From Methylomarinovum caldicuralii (lineage in GTDB: Bacteria; Pseudomonadota; Gammaproteobacteria; Methylococcales; Methylothermaceae), in the NCBI RefSeq assembly GCF_033126985.1, contig NZ_AP024714.1, forward strand, positions 1,116,001 through 1,180,000: a stretch of 64,000 nt of DNA, read 5' to 3'. The notes under the pieces were generated by a model, which saw only the letters and a list, made by a program, of their open reading frames with translations, did no database searches and had not been told where the DNA came from. A program made the translations under genes and the position numbers. Numbering within the stretch: the stretch's first letter is position 1; the number at the start of each line of letters is the position of its first letter. Of the stretch, positions 9,033 to 18,000 are shown piece by piece.

Positions 9033-10729
9033 TGTGGCTGGAGGCCGTCACCGCGGTCCATGATCTGGGGCGTCTGTACGACCTGAGCGTCATCCTGCTC
9101 CGCTACGGGTTTGCCGGAGTCGTGCGCCGGCTCGGGTTGGCGCACGTGTTCGAACAGGCGGGCAAGGCGCTCCATTGGAAAGGGGTGGAGGAGCTGGTCC
9201 GGCTCGATACCCCCCAGCGCATCCGCCGGGCCCTGGAGGAAATGGGGCCGACTTTCATCAAACTGGGACAGGTTCTCGCCACCCGCGTGGACCTGTTTCC
9301 GCCGGACTGGATCGCCGAATTCGAGAAGCTCCAGGATCAGGTGCCGCCGCTGCCCTTCGAGCAGCTGCGCCCGCAGCTGGAAGAAGACCTCGGCGCCCCG
9401 GTGGAGGAGGTGTTCGCCGAATTCGAATATCGGTCCCTGGCCGCCGCCTCCATCGCCCAGGTGCACCGGGCGCGGCTCTACAGCGGCGAACGCGTCATCG
9501 TCAAGATCCGCCGCCCCGGCATCGAGGCAATCGTCGAGGCCGACCTGCGCCTGGTCGAGCGCCTGGCCCGTATCGCCGAAAGCGAGATCCGGGAGCTGCG
9601 GCGCTATCGGCCGGTGGAGATCGTCCATCAGTTCGCTTCTTCCCTGCGCCGGGAAATGGACCTGGAGAACGAGGCCCGCAACGCCGAGCGCATGGCCGGC
9701 AACTTCGCCCGCGATCCCTGGATCGTGATCCCGAAGATGTACTGGCAGTGGTGCTGCGAGCGCCTCAACGTTCAGGAATACATCGAAGGGATTCCGGCGC
9801 ACAAACTGCAGCTGGCCGAGGCCGCCGGTCTCAACCGCAAGATCCTGGCCCGGCGCGGTTGCGATGCAGTGTTGAAGATGATCCTCATCGACGGTTTCTT
9901 CCATGCCGACCCCCATCCCGGCAATCTGATCTTCCTGCCCGGCAATCGCATCGCCTTCATCGACTTCGGCATGGTCGGGCGGCTGTCGGAAACGCGCCGC
10001 TACCAGATCGTGGACATGCTGGCGGCGGTGATCGACCGTGACGCCCGTACCGCGGTCAACGTGTTGCTCGACTGGGCCGGTGACGTCCAGGTGGACGTGG
10101 ACGCCCTGACCACCGACGTGGACGTTTTCATCGACACCTACCACGGCCTGCCTCTCAAGCAGCTCAAGATCGCCAACATCCTCACCGATCTCACCAATCT
10201 GATGCGCAGCTACGACCTGGCGCTGCCGCCGGATCTGGCCCTGCTGTTCAAGGCGCTGCTCACCCTCGACGGCATGGGCCGCCAGGTGGACCCGGATTTC
10301 GACCTCATCGCCGCCGCCACCCCTCACGTACGCCGGGCCCTGCTCAACCGTTACCGGCCTGACATCGTCCTCAGGCGCGGCTGGCGCACCGCCGCCGACA
10401 TGCTCGACGTCGTCCAGGCGCTACCCAACGACCTGCGCCAGCTCATCAAAGCCCTCAAGACCGGCTCGTTGCGTTTCAACGTGGACGTCAACCAGCTCGA
10501 CTACTTCGGCTGGATCATCGACCGCGCCGCCAGCCGACTGGCCGTGGGCATGGTGACTTCCTCGCTGATCATCGGCTCGGCCATCGTCATGACCGTTCCC
10601 GGCGGCCCGACCCTGTGGGGCCTGCCGCTGCTCGGGGTGCTGGGATTCGCCGGCGCCGGAATCGGCGGAGTGTGGCTGCTGATTTCCATCTGGAAGGGGG
10701 GGCACCTGCCCCATGGCGAGGAAGATTGA
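9032..10729 (+). CDS. ABC1/UbiB-family atypical kinase or ATPase
   Basis: The 565-residue protein belongs to the ABC1 (UbiB/ADCK) protein-kinase-like family, whose members support ubiquinone synthesis through ATPase activity on lipid intermediates. Visible marks are the KxGQ-type motif in TFIKLGQVLATRVDLFPP (about 77-93), the alanine-rich loop AAASIAQVHRARLY (about 138-151), the catalytic-loop region FFHADPHPGNLIFLP and the metal-binding IDFGMVGRL. Two C-terminal hydrophobic helices (about 505-555) anchor it in the inner membrane, as in UbiB. It is not next to ubiE/ubiJ, the usual ubiB neighbours. It could be the ubiquinone UbiB or a paralogue partnered with the helical protein encoded just upstream, which it overlaps by one base. 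Confidence 0.85.
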   Translation: MWLEAVTAVHDLGRLYDLSVILLRYGFAGVVRRLGLAHVFEQAGKALHWKGVEELVRLDTPQRIRRALEEMGPTFIKLGQVLATRVDLFPPDWIAEFEKLQDQVPPLPFEQLRPQLEEDLGAPVEEVFAEFEYRSLAAASIAQVHRARLYSGERVIVKIRRPGIEAIVEADLRLVERLARIAESEIRELRRYRPVEIVHQFASSLRREMDLENEARNAERMAGNFARDPWIVIPKMYWQWCCERLNVQEYIEGIPAHKLQLAEAAGLNRKILARRGCDAVLKMILIDGFFHADPHPGNLIFLPGNRIAFIDFGMVGRLSETRRYQIVDMLAAVIDRDARTAVNVLLDWAGDVQVDVDALTTDVDVFIDTYHGLPLKQLKIANILTDLTNLMRSYDLALPPDLALLFKALLTLDGMGRQVDPDFDLIAAATPHVRRALLNRYRPDIVLRRGWRTAADMLDVVQALPNDLRQLIKALKTGSLRFNVDVNQLDYFGWIIDRAASRLAVGMVTSSLIIGSAIVMTVPGGPTLWGLPLLGVLGFAGAGIGGVWLLISIWKGGHLPHGEED

Positions 10730-10737
10730 GGCAAAAG

Positions 10738-10762
10738 AAAACCCGGCCGAGGCCGGGTTTTC
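10738..10762. terminator. Bidirectional intrinsic terminator
   Basis: An 8-bp perfect stem, acccggcc/ggccgggt, with a two-base loop is flanked by A on the left and T on the right. It can end transcription of the ABC1-kinase operon from the left and of the small membrane-protein gene (10775-11137) from the right. Confidence 0.8.
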
Positions 10763-10774
10763 CAGGAATGGGCG

Positions 10775-11137
10775 TCAGGATAACCCCAAAGCGATGCCGA
10801 AGGTGTTGGCCGCCAGGATCAGATAGCAGATCACCGCCAGGGTGGCGTGGGCGAGAATCAGTCCCTTCTGCACCTGACCGGTCCGATAGCGCTTGTGCCC
10901 GGCCATCACTCCGAGGAGGACGATGATCACCACCAGGGCGATGTTGACATAGACGCGCTTGTCCCCCTGCAGCGCGGCGCCGATGGCCAGCAGGGCGCCC
11001 AGGACGGCAAAACCGGCATGGGTGAGGATGAATTGACGTTCCACCGGCCGGCCGCGGAGCAGATCGGCAGCGATCGTCACTCCCAGAATAGCGACGAGAG
11101 TGAAAGCAGCCAGCGAAGCGGTCAAAAGTACGTTCAT
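10775..11137 (-). CDS. Four-helix inner-membrane protein of unknown function
   Basis: This 120-residue protein is mainly four hydrophobic helices, about residues 4-24, 36-57, 63-80 and 91-116. The loops are short, with basic residues (GHKRYRTGQVQ) between helices 3 and 4. The pattern resembles small cytochrome-b561-like or DUF420-like membrane bundles. I see only scattered histidines (H40, H80, H96), so haem binding is possible but not supported. It has its own transcription unit, ending at the bidirectional hairpin at 10738-10762. I do not recognise the family. Confidence 0.7.
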   Translation of the reverse strand: MNVLLTASLAAFTLVAILGVTIAADLLRGRPVERQFILTHAGFAVLGALLAIGAALQGDKRVYVNIALVVIIVLLGVMAGHKRYRTGQVQKGLILAHATLAVICYLILAANTFGIALGLS

Positions 11138-11185
11138 CGGCTTACCTCCCTTAACTGTTGGTTCCGACTTCGATCGAGTCTTGAA

Positions 11186-13125
11186 TTATACGACCGGCGG
11201 TTCCAGCAGGCTACCGGAACCTTGCGGTTGCATCTTCTCCAGCGCTTCCAGCACCAGCAGCCCGCCTTCGTTGATGTTGGCACGGCCGACAAGCCCCGCC
11301 GCGCGGGCCATTTCCAGGGCATTGTCGAAGGTTTCCCGCGGCAGTCCGCTGCGCCGGATGGCTTCCTTCAAATTGCGCGGCAGAATCCGTACCTTGCGCT
11401 CTTTCACATACAGAGTGCCCACTTCCGCCAGGGCTTTGAGCAGGCGCACGATGACCGGATTGATCGGATTGCCGAAACCTTCCGGCACCCCGGCCAGGGC
11501 GCGGTCGAGCAGGGCGCCGGCTTCGGTTTCCACCACGTTTCCGTCGGGAAGCACGTCGATCAGATGGCGTGCCTCCAGTTTTTCCAGGGCCCAGCGGATC
11601 CGTTCCCGCGGTAACCGCTTTTCCAGTTCGGCATAGATTTCATCCACGCTGAGGCCCTGTTCGGGGATGTGGTGGAACACGGTCATTTCGTAGCGGCTCA
11701 GATGCGGCCAGCGTTTCCCCTGGGCTGCGAGACGGGCATACAGACAGCCGGACTCGGTGGGTTCCTGGCTTCCGATCAGGTATTGCTCGCGCGCTTCCTG
11801 CCACCATTCCAGATTGGGGGCGCTGAAGGTGCGCTGCGGCAGGCTGACGGTTTTGACCGCCGTGGCGCTCACATCGCGCAGGTGCGTTTCCTGATCGGCC
11901 AGCACCCGACGTCCCGGTTCAGTGGGGACGAAATATTCACGGCCCTTGGGGTCTTCCGTGGTCCGGATCAGGGCGAAGGATTCGAGGCTGTAAAGGGCCT
12001 CGCGCAGTTCAAAGTTGTCGTCATACCAGCGCTGCAGATCCTTGGCTTCGGCGAAGCGCGAGGCGATCTGGCGATATTTCTCGGGCATCTCGTCGAGTTT
12101 GCGGCCGTAGCGTTCCAGCAACGCCTTGTACTGCCGGATCTTGCGGTCGATCATTTCCCGTCGCAGACGGGGGAAGGTAGGCAGATCCTCCGGGTTCTGG
12201 GCCGTTTTTTCCAGCAATTCGGCCGCGGCCTTGAGCACTTCGGCCTCTTCCTGCTCTATGGAAAAACCCCACACGGTCAGGTCATCGCCATCGAGCCACA
12301 GGCGATAGACTTCCAGGGCCCATTCCCCGGCAGGCAGCAGATTGCCTTCCGCATCCACATAGGCGAGGGACTGGAGTTCGGCCAAAGCGTCGGCGGCGAT
12401 GTTGGCGTCATTGGTATGCTCCGCCAGAAGACGCAGGATTTCCTCACTCAGCACCGGGGCCTCGGCCGGCCCGAAACCGCCCAGTTCCAGGGTTTTTTTA
12501 CCGCCCGGCCCAGGATGGTGAAATTGAAGATATCGGAAGCGGGTGCGCTGTAGGCGATCAGGCGCATGGCTTCGAGCAGGTGTTCTTCATGGTCCGGGGT
12601 GCTGAGACGGGCCGATTCGGTGGGGCCAAGCGGAAGATGACGGATGCGCTCGGCCAGCGCTCCGCTGATGTTCAGTTCCGGCTCTAGGGTTCGGTAAGCT
12701 TCCAGGACGGTCTTTCCCGCTTCGGTCAGTTGCAGGATATCGGTTTTGCGTTTGGGATCGTGCTGCACAGCGGCAAGACCACGCTCGGTCAATGGTCCTT
12801 CCCCGATTGGTCCGACCCCACCGGCGCGCTCGGCGCTTTTCAGCAGGGTGATGATTTCGCTGCCTATCCAGCGCCAGCCTTCCTTCCATTCCGCGGTCGG
12901 AGCCAGTTGGCCCTGCCGCTGGAGCTGGCGGATCGCCTGGACGATCCGGGTGCCCCAGTAGGTCGGGGTCCAGTGCAGGGGTTTTTCCTGGCGTGCCAGT
13001 CCTTCGGCTTCCAGCTCCAGCAGCAACGGTTACTCGGTCGGATCGACCAGCGTATGGGCCTGCCGGCCTTCCTGATCGGCCAGCAGGAGATCGAGCATTT
13101 GGGCGTGTTCGCGGGTAATAATCAC
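11186..13125 (-). pseudogene. DUF505-like protein gene, interrupted by a stop and a -1 frame change
   Basis: A leftward gene starts at GTG 13125, nine bases after an AAGGAG site, and begins VIITREHAQMLDLLLADQ. Codon 32 is an in-frame TAA (13032-13030), after which the same frame continues as PLLLELEAEGLARQE. Near 12493-12499 the frame shifts by -1 at a run of seven A, after which the sequence continues to 11186 as a 422-residue frame. If both breaks were bridged the product would be about 646 residues, the size of the DUF505 family, which is of unknown function and is found in archaea and some proteobacteria. The sequence is rich in short helices resembling tandem winged-helix or antiparallel helical repeats. 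The shift site reads A AAA AAA C in the upstream frame, a -1 slippery sequence; the TAA argues for true decay. The family call is from memory. Confidence 0.65.
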
Positions 13126-13204
13126 TGGTGGATTCTCCTTGTTGTTGAATTTCTGATGCTGGCGTAACGTGGTGACCCTTGGAGAGAAATTCAAGGGCGG
13201 GAAT

Positions 13205-13229
13205 AAAAAAGGGCAGTCAAAGACTGCCC
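13205..13229 (-). terminator. Intrinsic terminator of the yccA-like gene
   Basis: Read leftward, gggcagtc-ttt-gactgccc forms an 8-bp stem followed by six T (A on the plus strand at 13205-13210). It lies 20 bases past the stop of the Bax-inhibitor-1 family gene. Confidence 0.85.
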
Positions 13230-13251
13230 TCGGGTGCTGGTGTGGGGATGG

Positions 13252-13920
13252 TTACTCGTCGCCCGCCAGAAAGCCCAGGATGTGAAGCAGGCTGGTGAAC
13301 AGGTTGTAGATGGCCACGTACAGGGTCACGGTGGCGAGGATGTAGTTGGTTTCGCCGCCGTGGACGATCTGGCTGGTTTCGAACAGGATCAGCCCGGCCA
13401 TCAGCACCATGAACATGGCCGACACCGCCAGAGCCAGCCCCGGCAGGTGGAAGAAGATCGCCCCCAGGCCTGCGAGGAAGGCGACCAGAATGCCGGCGAA
13501 CAGGAAACCGCCCAGGAAACTGAAGTCCCGACGCGATACCAGCGCGTAGCCCGACATGCCGAGAAAGATCAGCCCGGTGCCGCCCAGGGCCGTCATCACG
13601 ATCTGATGGCCGTTGGGAATGAATTTCAGGTACAGGCTCAGGATCGGTCCCAGGGTCATGCCCATGAAGCCGGTGAGCAGGAACACGAACAGCAGGCCCC
13701 AGGCGCTGTTGCTGAACTTCTGGGTCAGAAACAGCAGGCCGAAATATCCCACCAGGGTGACGATCAGGCCCGGATGGGGCAGGTTCAGGGCCATCGACAG
13801 CCAGGCGGTGAAGGCGCTGAACAACAGGGTCATCGCCAGCAGGGCGTAGGTGTTGCGCAGCACTTTGTTGGTTTGCAGAACCCCGACCTGGGGTTGGCGC
13901 ATGACGCGGACTCGACTCAT
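13252..13920 (-). CDS. yccA: Bax inhibitor-1/YccA family membrane protein
   Basis: The 222-residue inner-membrane protein has seven hydrophobic helices and the family's GLxLFxTSQIVHGGETNYI-like segment near the C-terminus (AGLILFETSQIVHGGE). In E. coli, YccA binds and restrains the membrane protease FtsH; other members act as pH-sensitive calcium leak channels. ATG at 13920 follows a strong GGAGG site, and the N-terminal extension MSRVRVMRQPQVGVLQTNKV is typical of YccA proteins. It is a single-gene unit with its own terminator. The second IS copy begins 90 bases upstream, so its promoter must lie in 13921-14010 or within the IS end. Confidence 0.9.
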   Translation of the reverse strand: MSRVRVMRQPQVGVLQTNKVLRNTYALLAMTLLFSAFTAWLSMALNLPHPGLIVTLVGYFGLLFLTQKFSNSAWGLLFVFLLTGFMGMTLGPILSLYLKFIPNGHQIVMTALGGTGLIFLGMSGYALVSRRDFSFLGGFLFAGILVAFLAGLGAIFFHLPGLALAVSAMFMVLMAGLILFETSQIVHGGETNYILATVTLYVAIYNLFTSLLHILGFLAGDE

Positions 13921-14010
13921 GAATGGATCCTCCAAAAAAAATGTTGTGATATCGAATATCGGACCTGTAAAGCGTAGCGAAGTTGCCCGCGGATTGATAG
14001 TCGTCCGCGC

Positions 14011-15263
14011 CAGGGCAATCGCATGAACGCTACGTCCATCCAAGCAACTGAGCCCGATAGTGGTCACTGGAGGCGGCCAGGAGCCGTCTTGCCTTGATAC
14101 CCCCGCGGCGTTTGGTGTGGTCGAGGCGAAAGAGATTGAGCACCATCTGTTTGAGCAGCGCCAGGTTATGAGCCGCATGTCGGGTTCGAAGGCGCACCTG
14201 ATCATCGTTGAATACGACATCCATACACCAGTGAAGCGGGTTCTCCACCGCCCAATGCTGGCGCACCGCCGAGGCCAGCCGTTCGGCATCGGCAGGCAGG
14301 CTGCTGATGTAGAAACGCCGTTCCCGGGTGGTTTTGCCGGCGACGGTGCGTTCGGACTCGACCACGGCAAAGCAGGCCAGATCCGGCCAGCGCTGGGGCC
14401 GGTCCAGGCTGTCGAGCTGGTCGAACACATAGCAGCGGCGCACTTCCAGGCGACCATGCGCCCTGTCGACCGTCTCGCATTGCTGATGCGGGGTTTTGTC
14501 CGGCGCGTCCTGGAAGGCCTGGAAGAAATCCCGGATCGATTCGGCCAGACCTTTCTGGTTGTCCTTGACCGCCAGTACATAGTCGGCCCCCCCGGTCACG
14601 GATGGCCTTGGCAATCTTGGGATCGGTCCCCATGGCATCGAGGGTCACCACGCATCCTTTCAAGGCCAGGGTCTCCAGCAGGGCGGGAATGGCCGTCTTC
14701 TCGTTGGATTTGTCGGCCACCGCCTCTTGACCGACCACCAACCGGTACTGAGCCGCAAAGGCACTGACCAGATGCAGGGGATCCTGCCCCTTGGACCGGC
14801 TACGCCGACTGGTCTTGCCGTCGATGGCGATCACCTGACCTTCCAATGCCGGAACCACGCTCACCGCCCAGCGCTGGAAGGCCGATCCGAACGCTTCCGG
14901 ATCGATCATCGCCAAAATCCGCCCCAGGGTGTCGTGGGACGGAATCCCATGCGGCAAGGGCACATATCGACGCAGCCAATCCAGCTTCTCCCTGGCCCAA
15001 AGTTCAACCTCCACCAACGTATCGGCACCGCAGATCACCGCGCACACCACAACCACCAGCACTTCCACCAGATCGTAGGTTACCTTCGATGATTGTCGCG
15101 GGTCCGGAATCGATACGAACACCTCGCTCAGCGCCAGGGGCTTTTCCAACATTTGTGCCTCCCACAAAAAGCATGCTCCTCAGAGAAGAGGTCTCTAATC
15201 TGCTGCAAGTCAATCGAATCTTAAACCATCGTCTTCGTGGGGTATATTCATGCGATTGCCCTG
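14011..15263 (-). mobile_element. ISAs1-family insertion sequence, copy 2 (inverted, defective)
   Basis: This 1253-bp copy has the same 17-bp ends as copy 1 (14011-14027 and 15247-15263). Its own perfect 10-bp duplication, tcgtccgcgc, is at 14001-14010 and 15264-15273. Compared with copy 1 it has an 11-base deletion between short gatta repeats in the leader, one extra T in the leader and one extra G in the transposase gene, which exactly explains the 9-bp length difference. The duplication differs from that of copy 1, so the insertions were independent. Its right-hand end stops 14 bases before the -35 box of the SRP RNA promoter. Confidence 0.94.
14030..15152 (-). pseudogene. ISAs1-family transposase, frameshifted
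   Basis: This is nearly the same protein as the intact transposase at 1925-3046, but a run of seven G (C at 14587-14593) replaces six, moving the reading frame after VTLDAMGTDPKIAKAIRDRG. Upstream (15152 to about 14594) and downstream (about 14590 to 14030) frames are otherwise conserved, so this is one recent lesion, either real or a homopolymer sequencing error. The product would lose the C-terminal third, including the catalytic Glu region VENPLHWCMDVVFNDD, and be inactive. It might still be mobilised by copy 1. Confidence 0.93.
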
Positions 15264-15277
15264 TCGTCCGCGCCGTC

Positions 15278-15306
15278 TTGCAAATCGGTTTCCAGACCAG
15301 GATAAT
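15278..15306 (+). promoter_or_regulatory. Probable sigma-70 promoter of ffs (and possibly dnaX)
   Basis: TTGCAA (15278-15283), a 17-base spacer and GATAAT (15301-15306) predict transcription from about 15313. That leaves a 5' leader of about 40 bases before the mature SRP RNA, as expected for a precursor trimmed by RNase P. The IS end at 15263 leaves the promoter intact. Confidence 0.7.
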
Positions 15307-15352
15307 ACGACGCTTTCCTGCAGGCGCGATGCCGGCACATGAACGATTCCAT

Positions 15353-15464
<112 letters not shown>

Positions 15465-15487
15465 GCCTTTATCTTCCCGGTTGCTCC

Positions 15488-17047
15488 ATGAGCTATCTGG
15501 CCCTGGCCCGCAAGTGGCGTCCCAAGCGTTTTTCCGAAATCACCGGTCAATCCCACGTGGTCAAGGTGCTGCAGGGGGCGCTGATCCACGACCGCATCCA
15601 CCACGCCTATCTCTTCACCGGCACCCGCGGGGTGGGCAAGACCACCCTGGCGCGCATTTTCGCCAAGGCCCTCAACTGTGACCAGGTCAGCGACGGCGAG
15701 CCCTGCGGCCGCTGCCAGACCTGCCGGGAGGTGGACGAAGGCCGCTTCGCCGATCTGATCGAAGTGGACGCCGCTTCCCGCACCCGGGTGGAGGACACCC
15801 GGGAACTGCTGGAGAACGCCCAGTTCGCACCCACGGCGGGGCGCTATAAGATCTATCTGATCGACGAAGTCCACATGCTCTCCGGACACAGTTTCAACGC
15901 CCTGCTCAAGACCCTGGAGGAGCCGCCGCCCCACGTCAAATTCCTGCTGGCGACCACCGATCCGCAGAAGATACCGGTCACGGTGCTGTCGCGCTGCCTG
16001 CAGTTCAACCTGACCCGCTTGAGTCCGGCCCAGATCGAGCGGCGGCTGGCGGAGATCCTGGCGGCCGAGCGCGTGCCCTACGAGGCGGAGGCGCTGAAGC
16101 TGCTGGCCCAGGCTGCCGACGGCAGCCTGCGCGACGCCCTCAGCCTGCTGGACCAGGCCATCGTCTATGGAGACGAGGCGGTGCGCGGGGCTGCGGTGGC
16201 GGAAATGCTCGGCGGGGTGACCCGTCGCGCCGTCCAGGGGGTGGTGGAGGCGCTGGCGGCCGCGGACGCCAGGGCGGTGATGGCCGAGGTCGGGCGACTG
16301 GCCGAACAGGCCGCCGACTTCGGGGAAGTGCTCAAGACCCTGTTGAGTCTGCTGCACCGCATCGCTCTGGCCCAGCAGCTGCCGGAAACGGTGGACCAGG
16401 ACGAAGCCCGCGACTGGCTGCTGGCCCAGGCGCAGGCGTTGAGCCCGGAGGACGTGCAGCTGTATTACCAGATCGGGCTTCTGGGCCAGAAGGACCTGCC
16501 CTGGGCGCCGGATCCCCGCACCGGCTTGGAGATGACGCTGCTGCGGATGCTGGCGTTTCGGCCGGCAGCGCCGGGGGCGGCGCCCGCCATGCCGGTGAGG
16601 AAGCCGGCCGCGGTGGCGGAGGAGCCGGCGGTGCAGGAAGAAACGCCCATGCCCACGCCGGAAGCGCTCCCCGCTTGGAACGACCTGGTCCAGCGGATGC
16701 GTCTGCCGGGGATGGTCCAGGAACTCGCCCACCACTGCGTGCTCGAAAAGCTGGAAGGCGACCGCTGCGAGCTGGTGCTCGAGCCAGCCTTCGAACATCT
16801 TGCCGGCGACCGCCTCAAGGCCCGGCTGGCGGAAGCACTGGCGGCAGCGCTCAAGCGGCCGGTGAAGCTGGCGATCCGCATCGGTGAGGTGAACCAGGAA
16901 ACCCCGGCGGCCGCGCGGGAGCGGGAGCAGGCGGCGAGGCAGCAGGCGGCGGAGCAGGCGATCGCCGGAGACGAGACGGTCAAGCTGATCGAGGAAACCT
17001 TCGATGCCCGCATCGTGCCGGGTTCGGTTCGGCCGCGGAAAGATTGA
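15488..17047 (+). CDS. dnaX: DNA polymerase III subunit tau/gamma
   Basis: This is the clamp-loader ATPase that opens and loads the sliding clamp and links the replicative polymerases. The 519-residue protein starts MSYLALARKWRPKRF at 15488. It has the P-loop GTRGVGKTT near residue 45, the zinc module CGRCQTC, the DEVH-type Walker B in YLIDEVHMLS and an SRC-like sensor in TVLSRCLQF. It is shorter than the E. coli tau (643 residues), with a Pro/Ala linker near residues 360-395 and a short C-terminal domain. I saw no A AAA AAG slippery site of the kind E. coli uses to make gamma. ybaB and recR follow closely, the classic dnaX-ybaB-recR operon. Confidence 0.96.
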   Translation: MSYLALARKWRPKRFSEITGQSHVVKVLQGALIHDRIHHAYLFTGTRGVGKTTLARIFAKALNCDQVSDGEPCGRCQTCREVDEGRFADLIEVDAASRTRVEDTRELLENAQFAPTAGRYKIYLIDEVHMLSGHSFNALLKTLEEPPPHVKFLLATTDPQKIPVTVLSRCLQFNLTRLSPAQIERRLAEILAAERVPYEAEALKLLAQAADGSLRDALSLLDQAIVYGDEAVRGAAVAEMLGGVTRRAVQGVVEALAAADARAVMAEVGRLAEQAADFGEVLKTLLSLLHRIALAQQLPETVDQDEARDWLLAQAQALSPEDVQLYYQIGLLGQKDLPWAPDPRTGLEMTLLRMLAFRPAAPGAAPAMPVRKPAAVAEEPAVQEETPMPTPEALPAWNDLVQRMRLPGMVQELAHHCVLEKLEGDRCELVLEPAFEHLAGDRLKARLAEALAAALKRPVKLAIRIGEVNQETPAAAREREQAARQQAAEQAIAGDETVKLIEETFDARIVPGSVRPRKD

Positions 17048-17065
17048 GAAATTGAGGAGGTAGCG

Positions 17066-17392
17066 ATGAAAAATCCCCTAGGCGCCTTGATGCAGCAAGC
17101 GCAGGAAATGCAGGAGAAGTTCAAGCAGCTCCAGGAAGAACTGGAGCAGGCCGAGGTGGCAGGCGAGGCCGGCGGCGGCCTGGTGAAGGTGGTGATGAGC
17201 GGCAAGCGCGAAGTGCTGCGCCTGTCCATTGATCCCAGTCTGTTCAAGGAGGAGGAAAAGGAGATCCTCGAGGATCTGGTGGCGGCGGCGGTCAACGACG
17301 CCGTCCACAAGGTGGAGCGGATGAAGCAGGAGAAGATGGCCGAGCTGGCCGGTGGCATGCAGCTTCCGGGCGGGATGCAGCTGCCCTTCTGA
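17066..17392 (+). CDS. ybaB: YbaB/EbfC nucleoid-associated protein
   Basis: A small dimeric DNA-binding protein that coats the nucleoid and is usually encoded between dnaX and recR. The 108-residue sequence starts [20 protein letters not shown], the typical N-terminal helix, then has a short beta-rich centre ([20 protein letters not shown]) and a C-terminal helix. The tail ends with a short repeat, [19 protein letters not shown] site precedes ATG 17066, and recR begins one base after its stop. The function is inferred from the family; its role with RecR is not fully settled in any organism. Confidence 0.93.
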   Translation: MKNPLGALMQQAQEMQEKFKQLQEELEQAEVAGEAGGGLVKVVMSGKREVLRLSIDPSLFKEEEKEILEDLVAAAVNDAVHKVERMKQEKMAELAGGMQLPGGMQLPF

Positions 17393-17393
17393 G

Positions 17394-17990
17394 ATGGACC
17401 GCGGCGACAGCCTTCAGCGCCTGATGGAAGCCTTGCGCTGTCTTCCGGGGGTCGGTCCGCGCGGCGCCCAGCGCATGGCCTTTCACCTGCTGCAGCAGGA
17501 CCGCGACGGCGCCCGCCGGCTGCACCAGTGTCTCGGCGAGGCGCTGGAGAAGATCCGCCGCTGCCGGGTGTGCCGCACCCTGACGGAGGAGGAAGTCTGC
17601 AGCCGTTGCCGCGATCCGCGCCGCGATCGCAGCCTGCTGTGCGTGGTGGAGACCCCCGCCGACGTCCTGGCCGTTGACCAGGCCACCGTGTTCCAGGGGC
17701 TGTTCTTCGTGCTCCACGGCCATCTGTCGCCGCTCGACGGCGTCGGTCCCGAGGATCTGGGGCTGGACCGTCTGGAACGGCGTCTGGGCGAAGGCGAGGT
17801 GAAGGAGGTGATCCTGGCCACCAATTCCACCGTCGAGGGCGAGGCCACCGCCCATTACGTCGCCGAACTGGCGCGCCGCCACGGAATCGCCGTCAGCCGC
17901 ATCGCCCACGGCGTGCCGGTGGGCGGAGAACTGGAATACCTGGACGCCAACACCCTGGCTTACGCCTTCGAGGGACGGCGGCGGTTCTAG
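17394..17990 (+). CDS. recR: Recombination mediator RecR
   Basis: RecR works with RecO (and RecF) to load RecA on single-stranded gaps. The 198-residue protein, of normal length, has the N-terminal helix-hairpin-helix [17 protein letters not shown] (about 16-32), the four-cysteine zinc finger [18 protein letters not shown] (about 56-73), the Toprim domain with [16 protein letters not shown] and a C-terminal Walker-B-like region ending [13 protein letters not shown] at 17394 directly follows the ybaB stop. The gene ends at 17990, 11 bases before the convergent rsgA stop. Confidence 0.96.
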   Translation: MDRGDSLQRLMEALRCLPGVGPRGAQRMAFHLLQQDRDGARRLHQCLGEALEKIRRCRVCRTLTEEEVCSRCRDPRRDRSLLCVVETPADVLAVDQATVFQGLFFVLHGHLSPLDGVGPEDLGLDRLERRLGEGEVKEVILATNSTVEGEATAHYVAELARRHGIAVSRIAHGVPVGGELEYLDANTLAYAFEGRRRF

Positions 17991-18000
17991 CCCGGTGCTT

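Noticed and set aside
14202-15152. Programmed frameshifting in the second transposase copy
   Set aside because: The intact copy reads through with six G and needs no shift, so the seven-G run is a lesion rather than a recoding site.
15488-17047. Programmed frameshift in dnaX producing a gamma subunit
   Set aside because: I found no A AAA AAG-type heptamer in the gene; the protein is read in a single frame.
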